Under the pieces are notes generated by a model that saw only the letters and a list, made by a program, of their open reading frames with translations, did not search any database and had not been told where the DNA came from. This document shows positions 9,285 through 19,001 of a stretch of 42,971 bases of DNA, one piece after another; position 1 is the first letter of the stretch; every line of letters begins with the position of its first letter. Origin of the DNA: Acidobacteriota bacterium (GTDB taxonomy: Bacteria; Acidobacteriota; Polarisedimenticolia; JACPZX01); NCBI GenBank assembly GCA_016195325.1, contig JACPZX010000036.1:1-42971 (forward strand), in the 5' to 3' direction. The position numbers and the translations under genes are program-made.

Positions 9285-10049
9285 TCACGACGTCTTGAAG
9301 GCCTCCGGCGCATCGATGTCGGCATCGGCGAGGTCTATCTCCAATGTCGCGCCCTCGTCGGTCGCCGCACCCACCGTGAAGGCTCCGTAGGAAACCAGTT
9401 CGAGTCGTGCCACCCCGTTGCGCGCTTCCACGACCTGGACGTCGGGATCAAAGGTGGGGTGAAGGTGGAAGGTGACCGACCCGGTCAGCGGATGATTTGC
9501 CGGATCTGTCGACCGCACTTCGAGTGGAATCCGGTAGTAGTCATTGTCGTACCTGAGCGACCGGATCCGGCCGACGCCGATCACCCGGTTCCTGCTCGCG
9601 CGCTTCCCCCCCCATCGTCCCTTCTGCGGGTCGTCTGCGTTGGCCGGCGCGGCCGCCCGCGCCTCCGGCGTGGGAGGCGGAGCGTCAATCGCGACGGGAG
9701 AGACCTCCTCCAGAATCGACACCCTCCGCGATGTTTCCTTTCCGAGCTGAACGAATCTGATGAAGTCCTCGGCGCTTCCGAAGTCCACGGGCCCGAAGAT
9801 CTTGTCCTGGTGCTTCACGACGAGCCAGACGAATACCGTGAAGACGAACGTGGGGAAGACGATCAGGAACCAGACGAGCGGAACCCTGACGCTCTCACAG
9901 TCGAGTGCCGCGCCGCCGAATCCCAGAACGAGTCCGGCGACGCCGTAGATGAGGACGATGAAGAGCCCGATGATCCCGAGCGGACTTCTCGAAAGACGCA
10001 CCGCGGCCCTGGCGACGTCACCGACCCTAGAGGATTCCGAGGCTGCCAT
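9285..10049 (-). CDS. membrane protein with a C-terminal pYEATS domain
   Basis: This 254-residue protein has two membrane helices near residues 24-45 (GIIGLFIVLIYGVAGLVLGF) and 56-78. A proline/alanine-rich linker follows, then a beta-rich domain at about 165-245. The latter has the pattern VTFHLHPTF, then RLELVSYGAFTVGA and LEIDLA, matching prokaryotic YEATS (pYEATS) domains, which are thought to act in sensing or in conflict-related signalling. The start is the ATG at 10049, preceded by GGAG. It is the first gene of a probable two-gene unit with the DUF5995 protein. Confidence 0.75.
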   Translation of the reverse strand: MAASESSRVGDVARAAVRLSRSPLGIIGLFIVLIYGVAGLVLGFGGAALDCESVRVPLVWFLIVFPTFVFTVFVWLVVKHQDKIFGPVDFGSAEDFIRFVQLGKETSRRVSILEEVSPVAIDAPPPTPEARAAAPANADDPQKGRWGGKRASRNRVIGVGRIRSLRYDNDYYRIPLEVRSTDPANHPLTGSVTFHLHPTFDPDVQVVEARNGVARLELVSYGAFTVGAATDEGATLEIDLADADIDAPEAFKTS

Positions 10050-10262
10050 TCAGATCTCCGCATTCCGGAAGCGCTCGAAACCGCCGCTCCGGAGCCCCTC
10101 GGCCGCGTCTCCGTTTCGGCGGCATGGGCTCCTGAAGAATCCACGGGAGCGTTGGCGACGATATAGATCAATGACAGGAATCGACGCCACCGCCCGGAAC
10201 GCTATCACGCATAGAATTAATACGCAATATATATGTGAGATGGTTCGCCGGCCGGCGGCTCC
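10050..10262. other. 213-bp intergenic region with an AT-rich core
   Basis: This holds the upstream region of the pYEATS gene and the downstream end of the hydroxylase gene. A notably AT-rich stretch at about 10203-10235 contains ATTAATACGCAATATATATG in otherwise GC-rich DNA. A 12-nt palindrome, CGCCGGCCGGCG, lies at about 10244-10255, just after the hydroxylase stop. The first may be a promoter and the second a weak terminator hairpin; neither is certain. Confidence 0.3.
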
Positions 10263-12500
10263 CTACTCCTTCGGCGGCCGCGGCGCCGCGGGGAGGTACT
10301 GGTTGGGCCACTTCACGCCGACGTACTTCTGTTGCGCGGCCGCATGAAGCGTGAAGTACGGGTCGACGAGGTGCGGCCTCGCGAGCACGCAGAGATCGGC
10401 GTGGCCCGACACCAGGATCGTGTTGATCTGGTCCCAGCTCTGCACGTTGCCGACGGTCATCGTCGGGATCCCGACCTCGTTGCGGATCTGATCGCTGAAG
10501 CGCACCTGGAACATCGACCCGAACGCCGGGATCGACTCGGGGGTCGTGAACCCCGACGACACGTCGATGACGTCGCAGCCGTGGGACTTGAGCATCTTCG
10601 CGGCCTCGACCGCCTGATCGGGATCAAAGCCTCCGTCGATCCAGTCGGTCGCCGAAAGCCGAACAGACATCGGCTTCGCCGCCGGCCATGCGGCGCGCAC
10701 CGCGTCGAAGACCTCGAGGGGGAAGCGCATCCGGTTCTCGAGCGAGCCGCCGTACGCGTCCTTCCGGCGATTGGTCAGCGGCGACAGGAACGACGCGAGC
10801 AGGTACCCGTGGGCGAAGTGAAGCTCGAGCATGTCGAAGCCCGCCCCCTCCGCCCAGCCCGCGGCGCGGACGAAGTCGGCGACGACCTTCTTCATGTCGG
10901 CGCGGTCCATCTCCCTCGGGACCTGGTTGCGGGGTGCCCACGGGATCGGAGACGGCGCGAGGATCGGCCAGTTCGACGAGTCGAGCGGCTCGTCGTCCCC
11001 CTCCCACGGGACCTTCGTCGACCCCTTCCGCCCCGCGTGCGCGAGTTGCATGGCGATCCGCGCGGTGGAGTTTCCGTGGACGAACCCGACGATGCGGCGC
11101 CACGCGGCCGCGTGTTCGGCCCTGTACATCCCCGCGCACCCCGGGGTGATGCGCCCCTCGGGCGACACGTCGGTCATCTCCGTGATCACCAGGCCGGCGC
11201 CGCCCACGGCGCGGCTCCCCAGGTGCACGAGGTGCCAGTCGGAGGGCTGACCGTCGACTGCGGAGTACATGCACATCGGCGAGACGACGACGCGGTTCGG
11301 GATCTCGAGCGACCGGAGCCTGAGAGGGGTGAACATCGGCGGAGGGGGCGGCTCGACGCCGGCGCGGCCGCTCCGGTCCGCGAACCAGCGATCGACGGCG
11401 AGGACGTAGCCGGCGTCCCGGAGCTTGAGGTTGTTGTGCGTCACCTTCCGTGAACGCGTGAGGAGCCCGGCCACGAAGGGCTCGGGCTCGAAACCGGCAT
11501 AGCGGCGGATGTTCTCGAACCAGCGCTGGCTCACCTCGGCGGCGCGCTGCTTCTTGAGGACGTCCACCCATCGATCGGACTCGTACCGCGCGAGCCCCTC
11601 CTCGACGCTCCCGCCCGAGGCGAGCGCGCGGGCGAGGGCGATCGAATCCTCCATGGCGAGCTTCGTCCCCGAGCCGATCGAGAAGTGGGCGGTGTGCGCC
11701 GCGTCGCCGATGAGCACGGTGTTCCCGTGCCGCCACGTCGCGCACTTCACGCGCCGGAACTTCATCCAGGCCGACTTGTTGCTCAGAAGCCCCTTCCCCT
11801 GGAGCTCGGGGGCGAAGAGCCTCTCGCAGTAATCGACGCTCTCGGCCTCGGTGGCGGTGTCGAGGCCGGCGCGCCGCCAAGTCGCCTCGTCGGTCTCGAC
11901 GATGAAGGTGCTCATCTCGGCGTCGAAGGGGTAGGCGTGCACCTGGAAGAGGCCGTGCGGGCTCTCGCGGATGATGAACGTGAAAGCGTCGAAGACGCGC
12001 CGCGTCGCGAGCCAGATGTAGGGGGACCGCCCCGTCTCGACGTCGGGCTTGAAGGTCGCCTCGTGGAGCGTGCGCACGCGGCTGTTCACGCCGTCGGCGG
12101 CGACGATCAGGTCGGCGTCCTCGAGTGCCGCCGGATCGGCGATCTCGACTCCGAAGCGGAGCGCGACGCCGATCTGCCGGCAGCGCGCCTCCAGGATGTC
12201 GAGGAGCCTCACGCGCTTGAGACCGCAGAAGGCGTGTCCGCCCGATCGGATCACGCGCCCCTTGAAGTGCGTGTCGATGGACTGCCACCGCGCGAAGCTC
12301 TCCGTGATGGCGGCGTACGTCTCGGCGTCGGCCGTCTGGAAGTTCTCGAGCGTCTCGTCCGAGAAGACGACCCCCCACCCCCACGTCACCCCCTCGGGGT
12401 TCTTCTCGTGGACGGTGATCTCGGACGCGGGGCGCGCCTTCTTCATGAGCAAGGCGAAGTACAGCCCCGCGGGCCCGCCGCCGATGACGTCAATCCTCAA
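10263..12500 (-). CDS. bifunctional salicylyl-/anthraniloyl-CoA-type hydroxylase-reductase
   Basis: This 745-residue two-domain flavoenzyme acts on aromatic acyl-CoA thioesters. Residues 1-375 are a class A FAD monooxygenase: the dinucleotide motif [12 protein letters not shown] is at 7-18 and [16 protein letters not shown] in the middle. Residues 390-745 are an Old Yellow Enzyme FMN domain: [27 protein letters not shown] and [10 protein letters not shown]. The same fusion defines 2-aminobenzoyl-CoA monooxygenase/reductase and salicylyl-CoA 5-hydroxylase; the sequence alone does not say which substrate is used. The start is a TTG at 12500, inside the last codons of the upstream kinase gene (11-nt overlap), which suggests coupled translation. 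Confidence 0.9.
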   Translation of the reverse strand: MRIDVIGGGPAGLYFALLMKKARPASEITVHEKNPEGVTWGWGVVFSDETLENFQTADAETYAAITESFARWQSIDTHFKGRVIRSGGHAFCGLKRVRLLDILEARCRQIGVALRFGVEIADPAALEDADLIVAADGVNSRVRTLHEATFKPDVETGRSPYIWLATRRVFDAFTFIIRESPHGLFQVHAYPFDAEMSTFIVETDEATWRRAGLDTATEAESVDYCERLFAPELQGKGLLSNKSAWMKFRRVKCATWRHGNTVLIGDAAHTAHFSIGSGTKLAMEDSIALARALASGGSVEEGLARYESDRWVDVLKKQRAAEVSQRWFENIRRYAGFEPEPFVAGLLTRSRKVTHNNLKLRDAGYVLAVDRWFADRSGRAGVEPPPPPMFTPLRLRSLEIPNRVVVSPMCMYSAVDGQPSDWHLVHLGSRAVGGAGLVITEMTDVSPEGRITPGCAGMYRAEHAAAWRRIVGFVHGNSTARIAMQLAHAGRKGSTKVPWEGDDEPLDSSNWPILAPSPIPWAPRNQVPREMDRADMKKVVADFVRAAGWAEGAGFDMLELHFAHGYLLASFLSPLTNRRKDAYGGSLENRMRFPLEVFDAVRAAWPAAKPMSVRLSATDWIDGGFDPDQAVEAAKMLKSHGCDVIDVSSGFTTPESIPAFGSMFQVRFSDQIRNEVGIPTMTVGNVQSWDQINTILVSGHADLCVLARPHLVDPYFTLHAAAQQKYVGVKWPNQYLPAAPRPPKE

Positions 12501-15168
12501 GCAGGTTGCCTCCGAAGATCGGCTTGCCGGCGAGAGCGATGGTGAAGCCGTAGACGGCGAGCGCCGCGACGGTGAGGGGGACCAGCGTCGACATACCCGC
12601 GTACCACGCGTGCCAGTTGGACGGGAGCGGAAGCTCGTTGAGCCATCGCGAGACCATCATCGCCACCGTGGCCGCGAGGAACCCGTGCCGCATCATCGTG
12701 AACGTGAAGAGCCCCACCGCGGCGGATGCGAAGAGCGCCGCGAGGGGCAGGAGATCGTTGCCCAGCACGACTTGCATCGAGATGATGAGCGAGAGACCGA
12801 CGGCCGCCAGCCACTCGCGCCTCAGAAAGACCCGCAGCAGGAAGAGGATGAAGAGCACCCCCATGGCGATGACGACGCTGTGGACCATGAAGTCGAGCAG
12901 GATCGCGACGAGAAAACCGGGCCCCGTCAGGGCGTTGAAGTCCGGGGTGTTGGGCGTGCCGAGCGGTCGACCCATCCACGACGGCGCCAGGGACGCCAGC
13001 TGGAACAGAAGAGCCAGTGTCACGCCGACGAGAGACCCGGTGAGTAGATCCCGGCCCAGGAGTGGATCGCGCACTCTCCCTCCCAGAAGGCGCGTCCACG
13101 AGATGAGGGCGTCGGGCCATCTCCTGCGAACGTACGGCTCGAGCGCCAGGTACGAGAGCCAGAGCGTCACGGCATAGTAGAGGGTCCACCCGCTCGTCCG
13201 CTGGAGCATCCCCCATTCCTCGGGAAGATTGCCCGTGTGGTTTGCCATGATGGCCCAGACGACGAAGTGAACGAGAAGGAATCCGAGGCCGACCCTGAAG
13301 GCCCCCGAGCGATCTCCCCTGCCGGCCTTCAGATTGCGACGCGCGAGAAAGATTGCGGCGATGAGCGGCACGAGCTGGATCAGGACCTCGACGTTGCCGG
13401 ACAAGGACATCGCGCTCGGCGGAGGATCGATCGAGTCCGAGATGGGCCTCGACCAGGGCCCCATCGTCAGGAAGTAGTTGGGCCGGCCGTGCCACCCACC
13501 CGCCTCGAGACGGATCTTCGTCTCCGGATGCCCGGGGAGCGGTCCCTCCCACGCGGCGCGCGCGTCGCAGTAGACGGGCGGCGTCCAGATCGAGTCGACG
13601 CGGGTGAAGGCCTTCATGTCGATCCCCGATTCCGCGAAGAGGACCGACCAGTCCGGCTCCACGCCGGGCGCCGCGTTCGGATCGCTCATGGACGGGGGCA
13701 CTTCGACGAAGCCGATCAGGCCACCGGCCGGGTCGAGGCCCACCAGCGCCATCCCGGGGACGTCCAGGGGAGGATCGAAGGGCTCCACCACGCTGATCGT
13801 CTTCTTTCCGATGATGGGACGCGGGCTCTCGCGGTACCAGAAGAAGAGAGACGGAGGGCGCGCGGAGGCGAGTCGAGCCCATCGCGTGGGGGAGGGATCG
13901 TTCTTCGCCACCCACTGCAGATAGTCCCCGTCGGGATTGAAGCCCCGCGCGCTGTCGACGGCCGGCGCAACGTGTCCGAGCCTGTGCAGGACCTCCCTCG
14001 CTCTCTCGGAGAGAGCCTCGGGAGATTTCGCGAGGGTGATGCGATCGAGCAGCGACGTCTTCCCCGTCAGGACCACGACCAGCGCGACAAGGCCCAGCGT
14101 CGAGACGAGGAGCGCCCAGGCGATCGCCGGCTTCAGCCCGCCGACGTCGCCCGCCGCCGCGACCATCTCGGGGGACGGCGTCTCCCCCGCCGCGAGCGCC
14201 GCCCTCAGCGGGTCGCCTCCCGGGAGCGACGCCGCGACGGCGATCGCCGACGCCGGTCGCGCCTTCGGATCCTTCTCGAGGCACCTCAGGATCGCCCGCT
14301 CGACCGCCGGATCGAGATCCTTCACGCGCGACGAGAGGGAGCCCGGCGTCGCCTGCTCCCGCTTGCGCGCCATCTCCGCCACGGAGTCGGCCTTATAGGG
14401 GTGCGTGCCGGCGAACATCTCGTAGAGGACGAGGCCCAGGGCGTAGATGTCGCTCTTCGCCGACACCTCGCGCCCCTCGAGCTGCTCCGGCGCCATGTAC
14501 GCCGGAGTCCCCGCGCGAATCTCCCCCTCCTTGAACCCGCCCGCGAGGCCGGCGAGGCCGAAGTCGGTGAGGCGCACCTTGCCGCGCCCGTCGATCATCA
14601 CGTTCGCCGGCTTGAGATCTCGGTGGAGCACGCCGCGGTCGTGCGCCGCCGCGAGCCCCGCGCAGATCTGGCGGCTGACCTCGATCGCCTTGTCCTGCGG
14701 CAGGTGGCCGATGCGGCGCAGGAGCGACGCGAGGTCCTCCCCGTCGACGTACTCCATCGAGAGGTAGTGCTGCCCCTCCACCTCGCCGACGTCGTAGACG
14801 CGACAGACGTTCGGGTGCGACACCTGCCGCGCGATCTTCACCTCGTTGAGAAACCGGTTGAGCCTCACGGGGTCGCTCGCGAACGCCTCGGGAAGGAACT
14901 TCAGCGCGACCGGCTGGCCGAGCTTCAGATCGTCGGCGCGATAGACCTCCCCCATCCCCCCCTTGCCGAGGAGGCCGATGATCCGGTACCGCCCGGCGAG
15001 GAGAGTCCCGGGGATGAATCGCGCGTCGTCGAGCGCCCCGGAGGAGACGCCAAGGTCCCTGAGCGAGGTCCGCGTCGGCGCGACCGACGTGGCCTCGAGG
15101 CCGGCCCCGCACGTCGAGCAGAAGCGGCTCGCGTCCTTGATCTCGCTGGCGCAGGATGGGCAGGTCAT
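12490..15168 (-). CDS. zinc-ribbon Ser/Thr protein kinase with polytopic C-terminus
   Basis: This 892-residue membrane kinase begins with a zinc ribbon (residues 1-26, CPSC and CSTC). The kinase domain spans about 55-320: [10 protein letters not shown] at the P-loop, [10 protein letters not shown] at the catalytic loop, DFGLAGLAG and MAPEQL. One helix near 345-368 leads to a roughly 200-residue non-membrane region, then eight or nine helices follow to the C-terminus. No PASTA, WD40 or TPR sensor is present. A close paralogue lies at 34606-37371 with the same architecture. The gene overlaps the hydroxylase gene downstream and follows the broken M20 gene by 10 nt. Confidence 0.9.
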   Translation of the reverse strand: MTCPSCASEIKDASRFCSTCGAGLEATSVAPTRTSLRDLGVSSGALDDARFIPGTLLAGRYRIIGLLGKGGMGEVYRADDLKLGQPVALKFLPEAFASDPVRLNRFLNEVKIARQVSHPNVCRVYDVGEVEGQHYLSMEYVDGEDLASLLRRIGHLPQDKAIEVSRQICAGLAAAHDRGVLHRDLKPANVMIDGRGKVRLTDFGLAGLAGGFKEGEIRAGTPAYMAPEQLEGREVSAKSDIYALGLVLYEMFAGTHPYKADSVAEMARKREQATPGSLSSRVKDLDPAVERAILRCLEKDPKARPASAIAVAASLPGGDPLRAALAAGETPSPEMVAAAGDVGGLKPAIAWALLVSTLGLVALVVVLTGKTSLLDRITLAKSPEALSERAREVLHRLGHVAPAVDSARGFNPDGDYLQWVAKNDPSPTRWARLASARPPSLFFWYRESPRPIIGKKTISVVEPFDPPLDVPGMALVGLDPAGGLIGFVEVPPSMSDPNAAPGVEPDWSVLFAESGIDMKAFTRVDSIWTPPVYCDARAAWEGPLPGHPETKIRLEAGGWHGRPNYFLTMGPWSRPISDSIDPPPSAMSLSGNVEVLIQLVPLIAAIFLARRNLKAGRGDRSGAFRVGLGFLLVHFVVWAIMANHTGNLPEEWGMLQRTSGWTLYYAVTLWLSYLALEPYVRRRWPDALISWTRLLGGRVRDPLLGRDLLTGSLVGVTLALLFQLASLAPSWMGRPLGTPNTPDFNALTGPGFLVAILLDFMVHSVVIAMGVLFILFLLRVFLRREWLAAVGLSLIISMQVVLGNDLLPLAALFASAAVGLFTFTMMRHGFLAATVAMMVSRWLNELPLPSNWHAWYAGMSTLVPLTVAALAVYGFTIALAGKPIFGGNLLED

Positions 15169-15178
15169 CGAGCCGGCG

Positions 15179-16224
15179 TCACGCCTTCATGGAGCACAGA
15201 TCGAGGGCGAGGTTCGCGAGGCGACCTGCGAAGGTCACGAGCTGATCGACCTCCACCTCTTCGTTGGGCTGGTGGTACGTCGCCTCGTTGCCGCACGACC
15301 ACCCCACCGCCTCGATGCCCAGGGCGTGGATGAGGTCCTTCGCGAAGGTGCCACCGCCGCTCCCGGTGATCTTCGCGTCAGGAGCGTGCTTCCGGATCAT
15401 CCGGACGATGGGGGCGTCGGGCTTCACCTCGCAGGGGCCCACGCTCTGGAAGATCTCGACCTTGAACGAGGCCCCCGGCGTCGCGCCCGAGCGCTGGACG
15501 CTGTCGGCGAGCCCCTGGATCTCGGCCCGGATCCCCTCGGCGCTCTGCCCCGGCAGGAAGCGGATGTCGAGCGTCGCCTCGCAGTCGGCGGCGACGGCGT
15601 TCGGCGCGACGCCACCCTTCACCAGCCCGAGGTTGATCGTGGGCCCGTCGTGGAAGGCCGCGTGGGGCGCGTGGCTGAGCGTGTGCTTCTCGAGAGCGGT
15701 CAGGAAGTGCGCCATGGCGTGGACGGCGTTGATCCCCTTCTTCGGCTCCATCGCGTGCGCCTGCTTCCCGTGAGAGTGCACCTTGAGGATCACCCGCCCC
15801 TTCTCGGCGATGTTGATCTCCTTCATGTCCCCCGCGATGTCGGGGATGATGGCGTCGGTGCACTTGATGACCTTCTTCTTGATGAGGAAGTCGAGGCCGA
15901 CGCCGACGCCGACCTCCTCGTCGCCGACCGCGCCGAAGATGAAGCCAGGAGGTTCTCGCGCCCCTTCACCTTCGCGTAGGTCTTGTACGGGATCTTCAGC
16001 TTCTTCAGCTCCGCGGCGAGGATCTTCACGACCTTTCCCTCGTGCCCCGGCATCGCCATGCCGTCGGGCCCCCCCTGCGGGTAGTCGGCCTCGAAGTAGT
16101 CCACCGTCCGCTCGCGGCAGATGCGGAGCGTCAGGTCGACGATGAACTTGCGGAGATCCTTCGCCCTCCCGAGGACGGCGGCGGGATCGGCGCTGGCGGA
16201 TGGGACTCTCTTCGGGGTCGGCAT
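15179..16224 (-). pseudogene. M20 family peptidase, disrupted by an out-of-frame deletion
   Basis: The N-terminal part starts at the ATG at 16224 with SD AAGGAG and runs for about 90 residues (to GRENLLA). The M20 sequence then resumes in another frame as FIFGAVGDEEVG at about 15945 and continues to the stop at 15179. It includes the dimerisation region (HSHGKQAHAMEP), the GSGGGTFAKD motif and a C-terminal histidine (ATYHQPNEEV). About 75-80 residues carrying the HxD metal motif and the second aspartate of a normal M20 enzyme are missing at the junction. One deletion of a length not divisible by three explains both the gap and the shift. The product cannot be an active peptidase unless this is an assembly error. 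Confidence 0.8.
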
Positions 16225-16258
16225 CTTGAAGCTCCTTGGACTCTGGTCGCGGGTCGAA

Positions 16259-16978
16259 TCAACCGTAGCTGAGATCGGGGTGGAGAAGCACGAGAAGCAG
16301 CGAAAACGCCGGCGGGTAGACGTAGTCGAAGAGGCGCCACGCCAGCATCAGGCCGACGATCGACATCATCGGGTTGCGCGCCACCCCCTCGAGCGCCTTC
16401 CCGACGGATCCGGGGAGGAGCCCCGAGACGACGCCGCTCCCGTCGAGCGGAGGAAGCGGGATCAGGTTGAAGAGAAAGAGGAGCACGTTGAGGTTCAGCG
16501 CGACCGAGAGGCTCACGCAGAGAGGGTACAGCCACGAGCCCGCCTCGGTCCCCGCGGCGGGGGTGACGAGGGTGTCGAAGCCCACGCGCCCCGGCGCCGT
16601 GAAGACTCCGGCCCCGAGCAACACCTTGAGGATGAAGAAGACCACCGAGGCGAGGAGGAGGTTGGCCCCGGGTCCGGCGGCCGACATCGCCGCGAGGCGC
16701 TTCGGGTGCCGCCTCCCCCACTCGGGATCGTAGGGCGCCGAGGCCCACCCCATCATCCACCCGGAGGTCACGAAGGTCAGGATCTGGACGACGATCGTTC
16801 CGAACGGCTCGCGGCGGATGTGCGGCCAGGGGTTGAGCGTCACCTGCCCGCCGCGGTAGGCGGTGTCGTCGCCGCCGATCCACGCGACCAGCGCGTGCCC
16901 CGCCTCATGGAGCGTCAGCGTGAAGAGGAAGACGATGTACCAGATCCCGAACTCGCCGACGCGCGCAACGCCCCCCAT
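16259..16978 (-). CDS. M50 family membrane metalloprotease (site-2 protease-like)
   Basis: This 239-residue polytopic protein has the zinc motif HEAGH near residues 24-28, in LTLHEAGHALVAW, and the third ligand region NLIPLPPLDGSGV in the second half. That is the compact group of M50 rhomboid-like or S2P-type proteases without PDZ domains. It probably cleaves membrane proteins within the bilayer. The start at 16978 is chosen because a TAGAAT hexamer at 16986-16991 (minus strand) would place transcription start next to it; an in-frame ATG at 16987 is the alternative. It is the first gene of the minus-strand cluster that includes the M20 remnant and the kinase. Confidence 0.85.
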   Translation of the reverse strand: MGGVARVGEFGIWYIVFLFTLTLHEAGHALVAWIGGDDTAYRGGQVTLNPWPHIRREPFGTIVVQILTFVTSGWMMGWASAPYDPEWGRRHPKRLAAMSAAGPGANLLLASVVFFILKVLLGAGVFTAPGRVGFDTLVTPAAGTEAGSWLYPLCVSLSVALNLNVLLFLFNLIPLPPLDGSGVVSGLLPGSVGKALEGVARNPMMSIVGLMLAWRLFDYVYPPAFSLLLVLLHPDLSYG

Positions 16979-16985
16979 GCGGCGC

Positions 16986-16991
16986 ATTCTA
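16986..16991 (-). promoter_or_regulatory. candidate -10 hexamer TAGAAT for the M50 gene
   Basis: The hexamer TAGAAT on the minus strand ends 7 nt before the ATG at 16978, which would give a leaderless or nearly leaderless mRNA. A -35 box is not obvious. Confidence 0.3.
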
Positions 16992-17048
16992 GCCCGGATT
17001 TCGAATACCCTGACCAGCCTGTCGGCGCCGTTGGCGGAGGAGACGAGA

Positions 17049-18821
17049 ATGCACAGGATCGCTTCGGTCGTGGCCCTTGGAGGGACGATCATCATGCTCA
17101 CCGGATCGGCGGCTGCGGCGCCCCCTGCGCCCGTGGGGGACGTCGCGTCGTTCCGCGCGATGGCCCACGCCTACTACGCCTGGGCGATCGAGGATCAGCC
17201 GACGTACGCCTCGGACCAGGGGCTCCACACGTGGGACGCGCGGCTCACCGACTATGCGCCCGCCGCCGTCGCGGCGCGCGAGGAGAGGGCGCGCGCGGCG
17301 ATGGCCGCGATCGCGGGGATTGACGCGAAGGCCGGCGGCTGGAGCGCCACGGATCAGATCGCCCTCGCGCTCTTCCGATCGGACATCGAGGGATCGATCT
17401 TCGGCGCGGAGGTGCTGCGGGCCCATCGCCGCGATCCCGGCCTCTACGTGAACGAGTGCAGCAACGCGATCTTCTCCCTCATCAAGAAGGAGTACGCGCC
17501 GAAGGCGGACCGCGCGCGCGCGGCGACGGCGCGCCTCAGGGCGATGCCGGCGCTCCTCGATCAGGGTCTCCTCAACCTCACCGAGCCCGTGCCGATCCTG
17601 GCGAGCTTCGCCGTCCAGTCGGTCGCCGGGATCGGGCCCCTCTTCACCGAGAGCCTCATGGCCCTCGCGGAGACGGAAAGCCGCAACCCCCGCTCCCCCG
17701 CGCTGACCGCCGCCGAGAGGGAGGATCTCGTCCGCGCCCGCGACGCCGCCCTCGCCGCCCTGCGCTCCTTCGCCGCGAAGATCGAGGCCCGGCGCCCCTC
17801 GATGTCGGCCCCCCTCGCCGTCGGCAAGGCGGCGTACAACAGGATGCTCTCGCGCGTGCTCCTCCTCCCCGTCGACGCCGACTTCGTGGCCTCGCTGGGG
17901 CAGATCGAGTTGGCGCGCGCGAAGGCGATGGAGTCGTGGCTCCCGGACCCGAACCTGGCCGACGTGAAGGTGTCGACCTCGGGGGCGAGCGTGCCGAAGA
18001 GTCAGGCGGAATTCCTCGCCCGCTACGAGGCGCGCACCGCGGATCTCCTCGCGCACATCCGGAAGCGCGACCTCTTCACCGTCCCTTCGAATATCGGCGC
18101 GTTCCGAATCCTCGAGCTCCCCGCGGCCTTCAAGCCGACGTCACCGGGAGGCTTCATGAACCCGCCCGGGATCTTCGACGACGATCCCACCGGCTTCTTC
18201 TTCATCCCGACGTACGACCCGAACTCGCCGAATTTCTACATCCGCGCCGCGATCACCGACCCGAGGCCCATCCTCGGGCACGAGGGGGTGGCCGGCCACT
18301 TCCTGCAGCTCTCGATCGCGCGGAAGAACGCCGACGAGATCCGCCGGCTCCACCAGGACGGCGTCTTCCAGGAGGGATGGGCCTTCTACGGCGAGGAGCT
18401 GATGCTGCGCACAGGCCTCTACGACGATTCACCGGGGGGCTTCGCGCAGGTGCTGAGGCTGATGCGCTACCGCGCCGCGCGCGTCACCGTGGACGTGAAG
18501 CTCCACACCGGCGAGTGGACCTTCGATCAGGCCGTCGACTACTTCATGAAGGAAGGGGGGCTCGATCGCGAGTCGGCGACCGGCGAGGCGGCCGGGGCCG
18601 CCGCGACGCCGGGGCAGAAGATCCACTACACCCTCGGCAAGTGGCAGATTGAGAGGCTCCTGGGCCGCACCCGGGACGCGAAGGGCGCGGCCTTCTCGCT
18701 GCGCGCATTCCACGACGAGCTGCTCTCGCAGGCGAGCATCCCGCTCTCTCTCGCCGAATGGGGGATGCTCGGGGACGACTCGGGGTATCGGGAGGCGGTG
18801 AGGCTGGGCGAGGGGCGCTAG
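17049..18821 (+). CDS. exported DUF885 family protein
   Basis: This 590-residue protein starts at the ATG at 17049 with a signal segment (residues 1-24, ending A-A-A-A-P). The C-terminal half holds the zinc-peptidase-like pair of motifs that define DUF885: HEGVAGHFLQ near 411 and EGWAFYGEEL near 442. The length is normal for the family. It is probably a periplasmic or surface metallopeptidase, although few members have been tested. It is divergent from the M50 protease across a 70-bp gap. Confidence 0.85.
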   Translation: MHRIASVVALGGTIIMLTGSAAAAPPAPVGDVASFRAMAHAYYAWAIEDQPTYASDQGLHTWDARLTDYAPAAVAAREERARAAMAAIAGIDAKAGGWSATDQIALALFRSDIEGSIFGAEVLRAHRRDPGLYVNECSNAIFSLIKKEYAPKADRARAATARLRAMPALLDQGLLNLTEPVPILASFAVQSVAGIGPLFTESLMALAETESRNPRSPALTAAEREDLVRARDAALAALRSFAAKIEARRPSMSAPLAVGKAAYNRMLSRVLLLPVDADFVASLGQIELARAKAMESWLPDPNLADVKVSTSGASVPKSQAEFLARYEARTADLLAHIRKRDLFTVPSNIGAFRILELPAAFKPTSPGGFMNPPGIFDDDPTGFFFIPTYDPNSPNFYIRAAITDPRPILGHEGVAGHFLQLSIARKNADEIRRLHQDGVFQEGWAFYGEELMLRTGLYDDSPGGFAQVLRLMRYRAARVTVDVKLHTGEWTFDQAVDYFMKEGGLDRESATGEAAGAAATPGQKIHYTLGKWQIERLLGRTRDAKGAAFSLRAFHDELLSQASIPLSLAEWGMLGDDSGYREAVRLGEGR

Positions 18822-18830
18822 TCGGGATAA

Positions 18831-18851
18831 AATGGGGCAAAATGTCCCATT
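18831..18851. terminator. weak hairpin after the DUF885 gene
   Basis: AATGGGG (18831-18837) pairs with TCCCATT (18845-18851) across a 7-nt loop, six Watson-Crick pairs plus one G-T pair. It starts 10 nt after the stop codon. There is no following T-run, so it may be a terminator or an operator for the next gene. Confidence 0.35.
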
Positions 18852-19001
18852 GACAGCCTCGAAGAAAGCGGGCAGGATATTCCCTGTGAATGAGCCGCCC
18901 GCTCATTGACCCCGAGTCCTCACATTTCGCCCCAACGTAACGGATCCGCCCGATTCAACCCGCCCATTGCGAGCCCCGAGCTCGCATCCAGGAGGTCCAT
19001 C

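Noticed and set aside
10263-12500. Two separate genes, FAD monooxygenase and Old Yellow Enzyme
   Set aside because: The frame is continuous with no internal stop, and this fusion is a known enzyme type.
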